From: an uncultured Myxococcales bacterium
Lineage (GTDB): Bacteria > Myxococcota_A > Polyangia > Polyangiales > Polyangiaceae
DNA: 64,000 bases
Reading direction: 5' to 3'
Assembly (NCBI GenBank): GCA_937902985.1
Contig: CALFNG010000534.1
Location: 1-64,000 of the forward strand
Part shown: in pieces, positions 34,867 to 43,514 of the stretch
Layout: each line of letters opens with the position of its first letter
Position numbering within the stretch: position 1 is the first letter of the stretch
The notes under the pieces: generated by a model
Told to the model about the DNA's origin: nothing
Databases searched by the model: none
The model's input: the letters and a program-made list of their open reading frames with translations, nothing else
Made by a program: the position numbers and the translations under genes

Positions 34867-35469
34867 ATGTCCGCTCGCGCTTCCCACCCTGACTTATCCG
34901 ACCCCCTTGAACGTCGCGCGCCTCGCGGCGAAAGACCTGGGCCCCTCGTGGCCCGCGACGAACGCGAGCTGCGCGCCGGCCTCGTCGCTCTGATCCCGCA
35001 GCTTCGCACGAGGGCGCTGCGGCTCTGCGGCGACGCGACCGCCGCCGACGACGTCGTCCAGGACGCGGTCGAGCGCGCCCTCCGCTTCTCGCATCAATAC
35101 GAGAGGGGCACCAACCTCCGCGCCTGGGCGCTCCAGGTGCTCTTCAGCGTGTTCATCACCCGCTGGCGCCGGCGGCGTCGCGAGCGCAATGCGGTGACGC
35201 GACTCGCCGGCGACCCCTTCGCCTGGACAGTGCCCGCACCGTTCGGCCCGCCCGACGCGGGCAGCGGCGCGATGACCGCATCGACGCGCCGCACGCTCGA
35301 CGCGCTGCCCCACGGGTTCCGCGCGGCCGTCATTCTCGTCGACCTGGAGGACCGGAGCTACCTCGACGCGGCCGAGACGCTCGGCGTCCCGGTGGGCACC
35401 GTGATGAGCCGGCTGCATCGGGGCCGCAAGCTCCTCGCCGCGAAGATGGGCGCCCGCGAAGCGGCGTAG
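34867..35469 (+). CDS. ECF-family RNA polymerase sigma factor
   Basis: The 200-aa sigma factor has region 2 (LRTRALRLCGDATAADDVVQDAVERAL, FSHQYERGTNLRAWALQVL) and region 4 (LDALPHGFRAAVILVDLED, DAAETLGVPVGTVMSRLHRGRKLL), matching ECF proteins with a short R/G-rich linker. ATG 34867 follows GGAGGAG at good spacing; a longer frame upstream is a shadow. A sigma-54 promoter sits immediately upstream, so its expression likely depends on an enhancer-binding protein. No anti-sigma gene is adjacent: the next gene is convergent. Confidence 0.93.
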   Translation: MSARASHPDLSDPLERRAPRGERPGPLVARDERELRAGLVALIPQLRTRALRLCGDATAADDVVQDAVERALRFSHQYERGTNLRAWALQVLFSVFITRWRRRRRERNAVTRLAGDPFAWTVPAPFGPPDAGSGAMTASTRRTLDALPHGFRAAVILVDLEDRSYLDAAETLGVPVGTVMSRLHRGRKLLAAKMGAREAA

Positions 35470-35487
35470 AGCGGGTCGCTCGAGGCG

Positions 35488-36039
35488 CTACGTGCCGCGC
35501 GGGTTCCACGGCACGTCGCTCACTCCGGCGATGACGTTGGCTCTTCGCGCGAGCGCGAAGAGCAGATCGCTCAGCCGGTTCAGGTAGACGAGCACCTCGG
35601 GTCGCACCGGACCGTCGTCGATCGACAGCGTGGCGCGCTCGGCCCGGCGAGCGACGGTGCGCGCCAGGTGGAGCGCGGCCGCCTGCGGCGACCCGCCGGG
35701 GAGCACGAACGTCTTCAAGGGCGCACAGGCCGCGTCGGCCTCGTCGATCGCGCGCTCGAGCCGCTGGATGTCCCCTTCGGCGAGGAGCGCCATGCTGAGC
35801 TTCGACTCGCGCCCGGGGACGCACGCAAGCTCGGCTCCGAGCGTGAACAGGTCCTCCTGGACCTTCTCGAGGACGGCGTCGACGACGGGGTCGAACTTCG
35901 TCGCGCGCGCGACCCCGATGACCGCGTTCGTCTCGTCGACCGTGCCGTAGGCCTCGACGCGCGCGCTCGCCTTGCGCACCCTCCCGCCGCCGAAGAGCCC
36001 CGTGGTGCCGTCGTCACCCGTCTTCGTATAGAGCTTCAT
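35488..36039 (-). CDS. Cob(I)alamin adenosyltransferase, PduO/MMAB type
   Basis: The 183-aa protein carries the ATP-binding TKTGDDGTTGLFGG motif at residues 5-18, EAYGTVDETNAVIG, the central FVLPGG and the RTVARRAERA...LVYLNRLSDLLFALAR block with Arg and Glu needed for cobalamin. It makes adenosylcobalamin for mutases. Length and motif order are standard. It is 26 bp downstream of the last translocon-like gene on the minus strand, so it might be read through, but a functional link is not obvious. Confidence 0.95.
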   Translation of the reverse strand: MKLYTKTGDDGTTGLFGGGRVRKASARVEAYGTVDETNAVIGVARATKFDPVVDAVLEKVQEDLFTLGAELACVPGRESKLSMALLAEGDIQRLERAIDEADAACAPLKTFVLPGGSPQAAALHLARTVARRAERATLSIDDGPVRPEVLVYLNRLSDLLFALARRANVIAGVSDVPWNPRGT

Positions 36040-36065
36040 CGCGAGCTCACGTCTGTCGCACGACC

Positions 36066-36635
36066 TCAGGCCCGGTGCAACGCGGCCGCCTGGGTCTGCG
36101 CCTCCGTGGCGACGTAACTCCGGGCAAAGTCGAGCGCGGTATTGATGGTCGCAGTGGCGTCGTTCGCGGCGTCGGACGCGTCTTTGGCGTCGTTCGCGAA
36201 CCGGTCGGCGGCGGCCTTGTCGCTCGCGGCGTCGGCTTCGTCGTCGTGCTGGGCGGCGGCGAAGAAGCCGTCGACCATCTTGGTTGCCGCCGCCGTCAGG
36301 TCAGTGCTCGCTGCACCCCACCCGGACGGCCCTCCCGTTGGCGCTCTCGGGATGAAAGCGTCCCCGAACGCGGCGGCGACTCCGATGCCGCCGTCGACCC
36401 ATGCCTGCGCCCGCATGCTCGACGCCTCGCTATGGATCGCCTGGACCTGCGCGGCATCGGCGCGCTCCTGGTCGGCTTCGTCGATGGCCCGCTGGGCGTG
36501 CGCCGTCGCACGCTGCGTGTTCCCGTTCTGGATCGCGAGCGCGGCGATCTCGGCGCCGAGATCGCCGCCGTCGACGAAGGGACTCGCAACGTCGAACGTC
36601 GTGGCGATCGACTGGAGAGGTTGAATTGCGGACAT
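36066..36635 (-). CDS. Putative type III secretion translocator (SseD/EspB/YopD-like), small
   Basis: The 189-aa protein is Ala/Asp/Glu-rich and almost entirely alpha-helical with coiled-coil stretches (TAHAQRAIDEADQERAD; ASDKAAADRFANDAKDASDA) around one moderately hydrophobic segment (WVDGGIGVAAAFGDAFIP, about 80-97). There is no signal peptide. This is the profile of minor T3SS translocators. I recognise the class from composition and gene order, not from a specific motif. It is 4 bp from the upstream gene, so translation is coupled. Confidence 0.5.
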   Translation of the reverse strand: MSAIQPLQSIATTFDVASPFVDGGDLGAEIAALAIQNGNTQRATAHAQRAIDEADQERADAAQVQAIHSEASSMRAQAWVDGGIGVAAAFGDAFIPRAPTGGPSGWGAASTDLTAAATKMVDGFFAAAQHDDEADAASDKAAADRFANDAKDASDAANDATATINTALDFARSYVATEAQTQAAALHRA

Positions 36636-36639
36636 GGCT

Positions 36640-37398
36640 CTATCCCTTCACCGTCATCGAAGCGGGCGCCACGATCGTGGCGTCGTTGGTTTGCATGGCC
36701 TGAGTGAGTACCTGGAGCGATTGCTGGTGCGACTTGTCGGCGTCTTTGAGATCCGCGATCACGTCAGTCGTGAGCTCCTGGAGCTCGGTCATGCGGTTCG
36801 TGGCTTGTGTGGCGCCGGCGCTCGCGTCTTCGGCGTTCGCGGCGAACTCGCCGGTCTTGATGCCCGCCAGCGCCGCGCCGGCCTCGGCCGTGACGGTGAC
36901 CGTCGTCACCGCGGCGGCGATGCCCGCTCCGACGACGATCCCGGCGGCGCCCGCCGTGAGGATCACGCTCCCGGCTGCCGCGGCCACGATGGCGACATCC
37001 CGCAGACCCGTCTCGAGATCGCTCCAGAACGCGGGGCTGTTCCAGGCGGCGTCGAGGTCGTGCCCGGCGTCTGTGAAGGCGCTGCCGACGTCCCCGTGAA
37101 CGAGGTCGCTCGCGACGTCGCCGAAGAAATGACCGATGCTCGCGAAGAAGCCGCTCCCCGAGTCGGCCGCGTTGGCCTGCTCCTGCTGAATGGCGGCCCG
37201 CTTGGCCGCGTCCTGGCGCTGGGTCTCGGCGTCGTTGCTTGCGACCTGACCGTTGCCGCTGTCGACGACGTTCTGCCTCAGCTCGGAGATCACGGTGTAG
37301 AGCTCGGCCATCGTGTCGTCGAAGGCCCCGAGCATCGATCGATCTTGCGGGGGTTGAGCGGGGCTGCTCCCGATCGCGGTCGTCAAGGGAACCCCCAC
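36640..37398 (-). CDS. Putative type III secretion hydrophobic translocator (SseC/EspD/YopB-like)
   Basis: The 252-aa protein lacks a signal peptide, has amphipathic helices at both ends, and a central pair of hydrophobic helices (VAIVAAAAGSVILTAGAAGI and VVGAGIAAAVTTVTVTAEAG) followed by a coiled coil ending NRMTELQELTTDVIADLK. That pattern is typical of pore-forming T3SS translocators. The start is GTG 37398 or ATG 37335. It is preceded by the tip/filament-like gene and followed by the small translocator-like gene, reproducing the usual order of translocon operons. Functional class is inferred. Confidence 0.55.
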   Translation of the reverse strand: MGVPLTTAIGSSPAQPPQDRSMLGAFDDTMAELYTVISELRQNVVDSGNGQVASNDAETQRQDAAKRAAIQQEQANAADSGSGFFASIGHFFGDVASDLVHGDVGSAFTDAGHDLDAAWNSPAFWSDLETGLRDVAIVAAAAGSVILTAGAAGIVVGAGIAAAVTTVTVTAEAGAALAGIKTGEFAANAEDASAGATQATNRMTELQELTTDVIADLKDADKSHQQSLQVLTQAMQTNDATIVAPASMTVKG

Positions 37399-37451
37399 GG
37401 AGCGAGGCCAGGATGCTTCGAAGTCTTCAGTGTCGTGAACATGGGCGGCCC

Positions 37452-38135
37452 TTACTTTCCGATGTTGTCGGCGATCTTGTTCTCTTGATCGCCGAGGGAT
37501 TGAACGATGTTCGTGGTCAGCGAGATGGCCGTCTGTCGCTGAGACATGAGCGACTGGAGCTGCACCATCTGCAGCTCGGACGACGAATTGAGGTCGCTGG
37601 CCGCGTCCGTGAGGTCCTGCGCGTAGCCTTCGACCTCGGTGGCGGCGAGGTTTTGATCCGCGTTCCAGGACGCAATCATGGCGTCGCGAGTCTTTTGCAA
37701 TTTCTGCAGCGCCGGCGATGGCGGAGTGCTCTTGTCGGCCGGCGTGATGTCGGCGATCGCGGTGTTCAGCTGATCGAGCATGCCCTGGTAAACGGTCGGA
37801 TCCGTCACGGCCGCGGAGCTATTTTCTTTGAACTTGTTGGCCGCGTCTTGAATCACCGCGATCTGGTTGGCGTTCTTCTCTTGGTTGTCGAACGACGCCT
37901 GGACCTGGCTGTCGATCGAATTGAGGCGCGCCTGGCAATAGGCCATGAGCGCATCGGGCGTGAGGCTCGCAAATCCGACGGCGGGCGCGCCGCCGCCGAG
38001 CGGATCGGCCGGTGAGGACGTGCTCGCGATGCTCGGGGATGACGAACTCCCGTTATAGTTCGTAAGAGCCTCGATGGTGGCGTTCAGGTTGCTGTAAGGC
38101 GTGATGTGAGCGATGGCGCTCGGCGTTGCCGTCAT
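37452..38135 (-). CDS. Putative type III secretion tip/filament protein (EspA/SseB-like)
   Basis: The 227-aa protein has no signal peptide, a Ser/Pro/Ala-rich N-terminus, then ASLTPDALMAYCQARLNSID and a coiled coil with an N-K-E pattern (QEKNANQIAVIQDAANKFKE), and a C-terminal coiled coil ending RQTAISLTTNIVQSLGDQEN. The terminal coiled coil and length resemble EspA/SseB needle-extension proteins. ATG 38135 was chosen because GGAG lies 10-11 bp upstream (reading ACGGAGACAAGACC); the frame continues upstream without a plausible start. Homology is inferred from pattern. Confidence 0.55.
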   Translation of the reverse strand: MTATPSAIAHITPYSNLNATIEALTNYNGSSSSPSIASTSSPADPLGGGAPAVGFASLTPDALMAYCQARLNSIDSQVQASFDNQEKNANQIAVIQDAANKFKENSSAAVTDPTVYQGMLDQLNTAIADITPADKSTPPSPALQKLQKTRDAMIASWNADQNLAATEVEGYAQDLTDAASDLNSSSELQMVQLQSLMSQRQTAISLTTNIVQSLGDQENKIADNIGK

Positions 38136-38169
38136 GGTCTTGTCTCCGTGTTGAGGGTGAGGTCTTGCG

Positions 38170-38364
38170 TCAGCCGCGAAGGCCGCGCGGGCACTCGGTC
38201 GCGACGATGCTCGACGCTTCGATCGCTTCGAGGAGCTCGTCGGGCACGAAGATGGTGGCGTCGCCGAGCAGCGCGAGCACACGCTGGGCGTGCTCCCAGG
38301 CGCCATCTTGTCGCGCGCGCTCCGCCCTGATCTCCTCCAGACGCTGGTGGCTATATGCCGGCAT
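38170..38364 (-). CDS. Small acidic protein heading the translocon-like operon
   Basis: A 64-residue product from ATG 38364, with AAAAGGAG 7 bp upstream. The sequence is amphipathic (HQRLEEIRAERARQDGAWEH, then VLALLGDATIFVPDELLEAI). Its place just before the tip/filament-like gene (34 bp) is where T3SS chaperones or needle regulators usually occur, but no chaperone motif was recognised. Function unknown. Confidence 0.6.
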   Translation of the reverse strand: MPAYSHQRLEEIRAERARQDGAWEHAQRVLALLGDATIFVPDELLEAIEASSIVATECPRGLRG

Positions 38365-38432
38365 GGGTGGCTCCTTTTGAAACCCCATCGGCCGGCGCCC
38401 GCGCGAGTTGCGCGCCCCTCGGCGAAAATGCG

Positions 38433-39032
38433 TCAGCGCGCGATGGTGCCTTGCGTGGCGCACGGCGTGTCGAGCCCCCGACTCACGATGCCGGCGATGT
38501 CCGCGCGTCCGCTCGCCGTGTTGATGCGGATGCGTCCCGCGCCGCCGCCGCCCGAGCCCGCCATTCCCCCATCGGGCGCAAGCCCATCGCCGCCGTTGAT
38601 CGCGCTGCCGGCGCTGCCGTTCCCGCCCGACCCGGCGTATCCCGGGGCGGGCTGGTCGTTGGCGGTCGCGTCGCCGCCGATCGCATTGGATGCTCCGCCC
38701 CCGCCTCCGTTCGCCGCGACGTGGCCATGGATCGAGATCGCCGGCGCCTCCAGCAAGATGGCTCCGCCCGACCCGCCGCCGCCCGTGTGCGCTCCGCCGC
38801 CGGCGTGAATGGCCCCCGTCGGCCCGACGCTGATGCTCGTGCCGGCCACGATTTCCAGAGCGCCGCCGCCGGACCCACCCGGGATGTCGCCGAACGAGCT
38901 GAAGTCGCCGCCTTCGGACCCGCCGACGAGGGGATGGAGCGTGGCGCTGCCATAGGTCGCCCCGCCCGGCGCGCCCGGTCCTGACGCGTTGCCGCCATGC
39001 CCCCCGACGCCGCAGTACGACGCGCCGCCTTC
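38433..39032 (-). pseudogene. C-terminal remnant of a Gly-rich surface protein
   Basis: About 199 residues of Gly/Ala/Ser-rich sequence in the style of myxobacterial lipoproteins with repeated GGGGSGGAILLEAPAISI and HVAANGGGGGAS-type units; it ends at TQGTIAR. There is no start codon in frame within the conserved part: the similarity begins right behind the stop of the patatin gene (39035). It therefore looks like the 3' end of a longer gene that was cut off by a rearrangement joining it to the patatin gene. Frames extending it further upstream are patatin shadows. Confidence 0.6.
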
Positions 39033-39034
39033 TG

Positions 39035-39964
39035 TCAGCCGGCCATCTCCAGAGCCTCGCTCCGGCGCGCGCGCTCGAAGCGCTCGATGGCCTCGCGACC
39101 CAGGGCCCGGCCGAGCGCGTAGTCCCGGTGGAGCGAGTCCGGATCGCGCGAGGTTCGACCCGTCGCCAGCGACCTCGCCGGCGCCACCTGGATCACGTTG
39201 CAGCCCGCAGGGGGCGCCTTCATGAAGGCGACCGCGTCGCGATAGACGCTGGCTGCCCTGCGACACGCCCTAGCCACCCCCGGCTCGTGGCGCATCGCCC
39301 AGGCGCCGACGCGATTGCCGACGCGCGCGTTCTTCACGAACTCGGCGGCGCGCGATCGAACGACGACGATGGTGCGCGCGCCGCGTCGGTAGGCTTCGCG
39401 CACGGGAATCGGGTCGCTGAGCCCCCCGTCGACATAGCGTTCGCCGCCGAGGCTGATGGTGCTCCGGTAGAGCACCGGCAGCGCGCACGAGGCCTTGAGC
39501 GCATCGAGCATGGTTTCGGCCCCGGGCGCGAGGTACCGCGGCTCGCCCGTGCGAACGCACGTGGCGACGAGGGCGTATTCGACCTTGCTCGCGGCGGCCG
39601 CGCGCCGATCGAGGGGGTCTTCGCGCTCGATGGCGTCCCAGAGCCAGTCGAGGTCGAGCGTGTGACCGCCGCGAACGCCGCGCCACGGATCGATGAACTC
39701 ACGGCGGGACATCTGATTGAGGAAGCACCGGCGCGTCCGGCCGTGCTGCCCGGCGAGGAACGAGAGGATGTTCGAGGCGCCCACGGAGACGCCGAGGGCC
39801 ACGTTGAAGGGGCAAAACTGCTGCTCGAGGAAGACGTCGAGGACCCCGGCGGCGAAGATTCCGCGCATCGCGCCGCCTTCGACGACGAGGGCAACACGGC
39901 CAACGGGGCGAGCGGGGTCCGAGCGGCCGGAGGGGCGGGCGTCATCGGCGAGGCCTCCCGTCAT
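39035..39964 (-). CDS. Patatin-like phospholipase (RssA/YjjU type)
   Basis: The 309-aa hydrolase has the oxyanion-hole VVEGGAMRGIFAAGVLD, nucleophile elbow GVSVGASN, and catalytic Asp in YVDGGLSDPIPV, the complete Ser-Asp dyad. The structure resembles YjjU/RssA patatins, often lipases on membrane lipids. ATG 39964 (MTGGLADD) was chosen by homology with the first strand (RVALVVEGGAMR); the longer frame upstream crosses the divergent DUF2127 gene and is a shadow. Its stop abuts a gene remnant. Confidence 0.9.
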   Translation of the reverse strand: MTGGLADDARPSGRSDPARPVGRVALVVEGGAMRGIFAAGVLDVFLEQQFCPFNVALGVSVGASNILSFLAGQHGRTRRCFLNQMSRREFIDPWRGVRGGHTLDLDWLWDAIEREDPLDRRAAAASKVEYALVATCVRTGEPRYLAPGAETMLDALKASCALPVLYRSTISLGGERYVDGGLSDPIPVREAYRRGARTIVVVRSRAAEFVKNARVGNRVGAWAMRHEPGVARACRRAASVYRDAVAFMKAPPAGCNVIQVAPARSLATGRTSRDPDSLHRDYALGRALGREAIERFERARRSEALEMAG

Positions 39965-40583
39965 GGGACCGTTGTGACCTGCGCGACGGTCGGAGTCAAC
40001 GCTCGCACGACGACCTGACCGCCGCCCCGGTGCCGAACGTCGACGATGGCGCCGCCGCCCGCCAGCGGCCGGACCACGAACCCTTCGCCCACGCCCTCGG
40101 TGCGGGCGCATCCCTCCGAGTCTACAATCGCCGGCGTGCGGCGCGAACGCGGTCTCGTTGTCATCATCACGTACAAGCTGAGCAAGGCGGGGTTGTGGTT
40201 CGCCCTCGCGATCACCATCGTCGTCATGATGCAGCTCGGCCTCGGCGATCACCTGCTCGGTCTCGCGCATCACCTCCGATTGCACGCTCACCCGTGGAGC
40301 CTCGCGCTGGCCGATCTCGCGGTGAAGGCGTCGAGCCGGCGCTCGCTCTGGAAGATCGTGTTCGCGCTCGTCGCCGACGGTTCGCTCACGCTCGTCGAGG
40401 GGTGGTCTCTCTTGCACGGCCGCTGGTGGGGCCCCTGGCTGGTCGTCGCGGCCACGGGCTCGCTGCTCCCCTTCGAGATCCTCTCGCTCCTCCGGCATCC
40501 TCACGCCGTGCGCGCCCTGATCCTCGTCGTGAACCTCGCGATCGTGGCCTACCTGGCGCGCAAGGCGCTGCGCGAGCATCGCC

Positions 40584-41756
<1,173 letters not shown>

Positions 41757-42112
41757 CGGCCGCGACTATAGCCGCCGGCACTTCGTCGCCGCCGGTCAGC
41801 CCGACGGCGGCGTCGACGCCGGCTGGAACGCCGACTGGAGCGTCGCGTCGGGCTCGACGAACTCGATCGCCATCGGATGTGCCCACACCGCGCGCGGGTC
41901 TTCGTCGCGCGGCTCGACGCGCACGATGCGCCCGGACAGTTTCGCTTGGGGCGGAGACGCTGGCGTCAACTGCTTCTGTCCGTCGACGACGATCGATCCG
42001 ATGTGGAACTGAGCCGACGCCCGGACGCTCGATAGCGGGCGCGGCGACCGGCCAGATCGCGTCGGGGACGAAGACAGAGCGCGCCGCGCCGACGGTGATA
42101 CCCTCCGGCCTG
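41757..42112. other. Intergenic stretch before the sigma-like gene
   Basis: Apart from the possible PilZ remnant, this 356-bp region has no supported gene. It should contain promoters for the divergent aminotransferase and sigma-like genes, but no consensus site was seen. Confidence 0.4.
41796..42030 (-). pseudogene. Possible PilZ-domain C-terminal remnant
   Basis: The minus-strand frame ending at TGA 41796 reads FHIGSIVVDGQKQLTP, LSGRIVRVEPRDEDPRAV and MAIEFVEPDATLQSAF, which is the pattern of the second half of a PilZ (c-di-GMP-binding) domain. The first half (RxxxR and D-x-S-x-x-G) is not seen in this frame, and no start codon exists, so I call it a remnant. It may also be chance; evidence is pattern only. 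Confidence 0.35.
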
Positions 42113-42742
42113 ATGTTCGAGGCCAACGCACCCTCGACGATTCGCATGATCGACGAGATGCGAATCGCCCGGGTGCGCCAGAAGATCGACGAGCTCGCCG
42201 TGCGTACGTGCGGGTCCGAGGCCGATGCCGACGATCTGGTCGCAAACTCGATCGTGCTCGTGGGCGACCCGGCCAAGCGTCCGTGGGATCCCGCGGTGGG
42301 CGGCCTGGCGCGCCACATGGGATACGTGATGCACGACGTCTGGATCGCGCATCACCGTCGCGCCTGGACCCGGCGCGAAGTCGTCGATACCGACGGGGCC
42401 CACGAGGCGCCCTCACGCCACGAGACCCCGGCTGACGAGGCGCTCATCGAAGCCGAGACCCGCGGCCGGATGAAGCGCCTCGGGCTCGAGGTACGCGCGA
42501 CCCTGGTGGCCGAGGACCCGAGCGGGCTCAAGGTGTTCGACGCGGCCGGCATGGGGATCGAGGGGCTCGGCGAGCTGGCGTTGGCCGCCGGCCTCACGCC
42601 GAAAGAGGTCGAGAAGGCGCTCCGGCGCATTGCCTACCGGGCGGCGCGCATCAAGGAGCGAGACGACGCCGAGCTCGCCAGAGGTCGCAAGCCGTCGCCA
42701 CGCGTCGACGGGCGCTCCCGCTCCGGCCAGGACCGTCAATGA
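42113..42742 (+). CDS. Sigma-70-family-like regulator
   Basis: The 209-aa protein has a region-2-like helix set (RQKIDELAVRTCGSEADADDLVAN, then SIVLVGDPAKRPWDPAVGGLARHMGYVMHDVW) and a C-terminal helix-turn-helix-like part (LALAAGLTPKEVEKALRRIAYRAARI) similar to region 4, separated by a basic loop. Its conservation to known sigma factors is weak, but the downstream anti-sigma-like membrane protein overlaps it (ATGA). This gene pair is common in myxobacteria. ATG 42113 gives the sigma-like N-terminus; an internal ATG (MIDEMRIA) is possible. Confidence 0.6.
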   Translation: MFEANAPSTIRMIDEMRIARVRQKIDELAVRTCGSEADADDLVANSIVLVGDPAKRPWDPAVGGLARHMGYVMHDVWIAHHRRAWTRREVVDTDGAHEAPSRHETPADEALIEAETRGRMKRLGLEVRATLVAEDPSGLKVFDAAGMGIEGLGELALAAGLTPKEVEKALRRIAYRAARIKERDDAELARGRKPSPRVDGRSRSGQDRQ

Positions 42743-43293
42743 GCAGCGAGACCGAGAAGCCCGATCCGGCGCGCGGCTGGCTCTTCGTGGAGAAGCTCCT
42801 CGCGAACGAGGAGACCGACGAGGTCGACGCCATGGACGACGAAGGCCTCGCCGTGGCTCTCCGCGCGCGCGGTCGCGATCCCGACAAGCTCACGAGCGTC
42901 GACGACCTCATGGCGCGCGCGGCCGCGATCGTCGAGCGCGAGGCCGCGCGTCCGCGGGCGATCGTCGTGCCCCTTCGCCCCAGGCGGGTTCGCTGGCAAT
43001 CATGGCTCGCCGTGGCTTCGCTCGGGGTCCTCGGGGTCTTCGTCGTCAAGATGGGCCAGGGGCCCGATCGCGTCGGCGCCGCGCCGCCCGATCCGCACGG
43101 CCTTCGGGTCGAGGGGGTCCGCGCGTGCATCGACCGCAAGTGGGATCTGTGCGAGCAGCGCCTCGACGCCGCTCGCGCGCTCGACCCCGCCGGAGACTCC
43201 GACCCGACCATCGAGGAAGCGCGGCGAGAGATCGCAGAGGCGCGGAAGGTCATGCAGGAGAGAGAAGAGAAGCTGCACGAGCAGCCGCCTTAG
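42739..43293 (+). CDS. Single-pass membrane protein, probable anti-sigma factor
   Basis: The 184-aa protein has a cytoplasmic acidic N-terminal half (about 1-85), one membrane helix (WQSWLAVASLGVLGVFVV, about 86-103) and a periplasmic part with a TPR-like arrangement of CIDRKWDLCEQRLDAARAL and two cysteines. The ATG overlaps the upstream sigma-like gene's TGA. By position and topology it should be a membrane-bound anti-sigma factor whose periplasmic half senses the signal; there is no recognised zinc-binding ZAS motif. Confidence 0.6.
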   Translation: MSSETEKPDPARGWLFVEKLLANEETDEVDAMDDEGLAVALRARGRDPDKLTSVDDLMARAAAIVEREAARPRAIVVPLRPRRVRWQSWLAVASLGVLGVFVVKMGQGPDRVGAAPPDPHGLRVEGVRACIDRKWDLCEQRLDAARALDPAGDSDPTIEEARREIAEARKVMQEREEKLHEQPP

Positions 43294-43514
43294 CAATAGG
43301 CTGATCGATGTTGATCGATCATGCGTGCTCGGAGATCGCTCCGCCGAGCGGCGTGACGCGCCCGCGTTCGCCGGGACGCCCGTGCCGCCTCCGCCGATTG
43401 CTTCGCCGCGAAAGCGCCGAACGTGGGACGCTGACGGTCCGTTTCGATCCGAACGATTCCCCCGAGTCTCGCCCAGCTCACCCAGCCCATCAGCTCACCA
43501 AGGAGGTCCTTCCC
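43294..43514. promoter_or_regulatory. 221-bp leader before the Cys-rich lipoprotein
   Basis: Holds the TGATCGAT repeat and a strong ribosome site at its end (AAGGAGGT, 43499-43506). No convincing -35/-10 pair. Confidence 0.5.
43302..43321 (+). promoter_or_regulatory. Repeated TGATCGAT operator-like site
   Basis: TGATCGAT occurs at 43302-43309 and 43312-43319, a 10-bp period (one helical turn); each half is nearly palindromic and the second extends to TGATCGATCA. The site is 195 bp before the Cys-rich lipoprotein gene, whose promoter is not otherwise visible. Confidence 0.4.
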
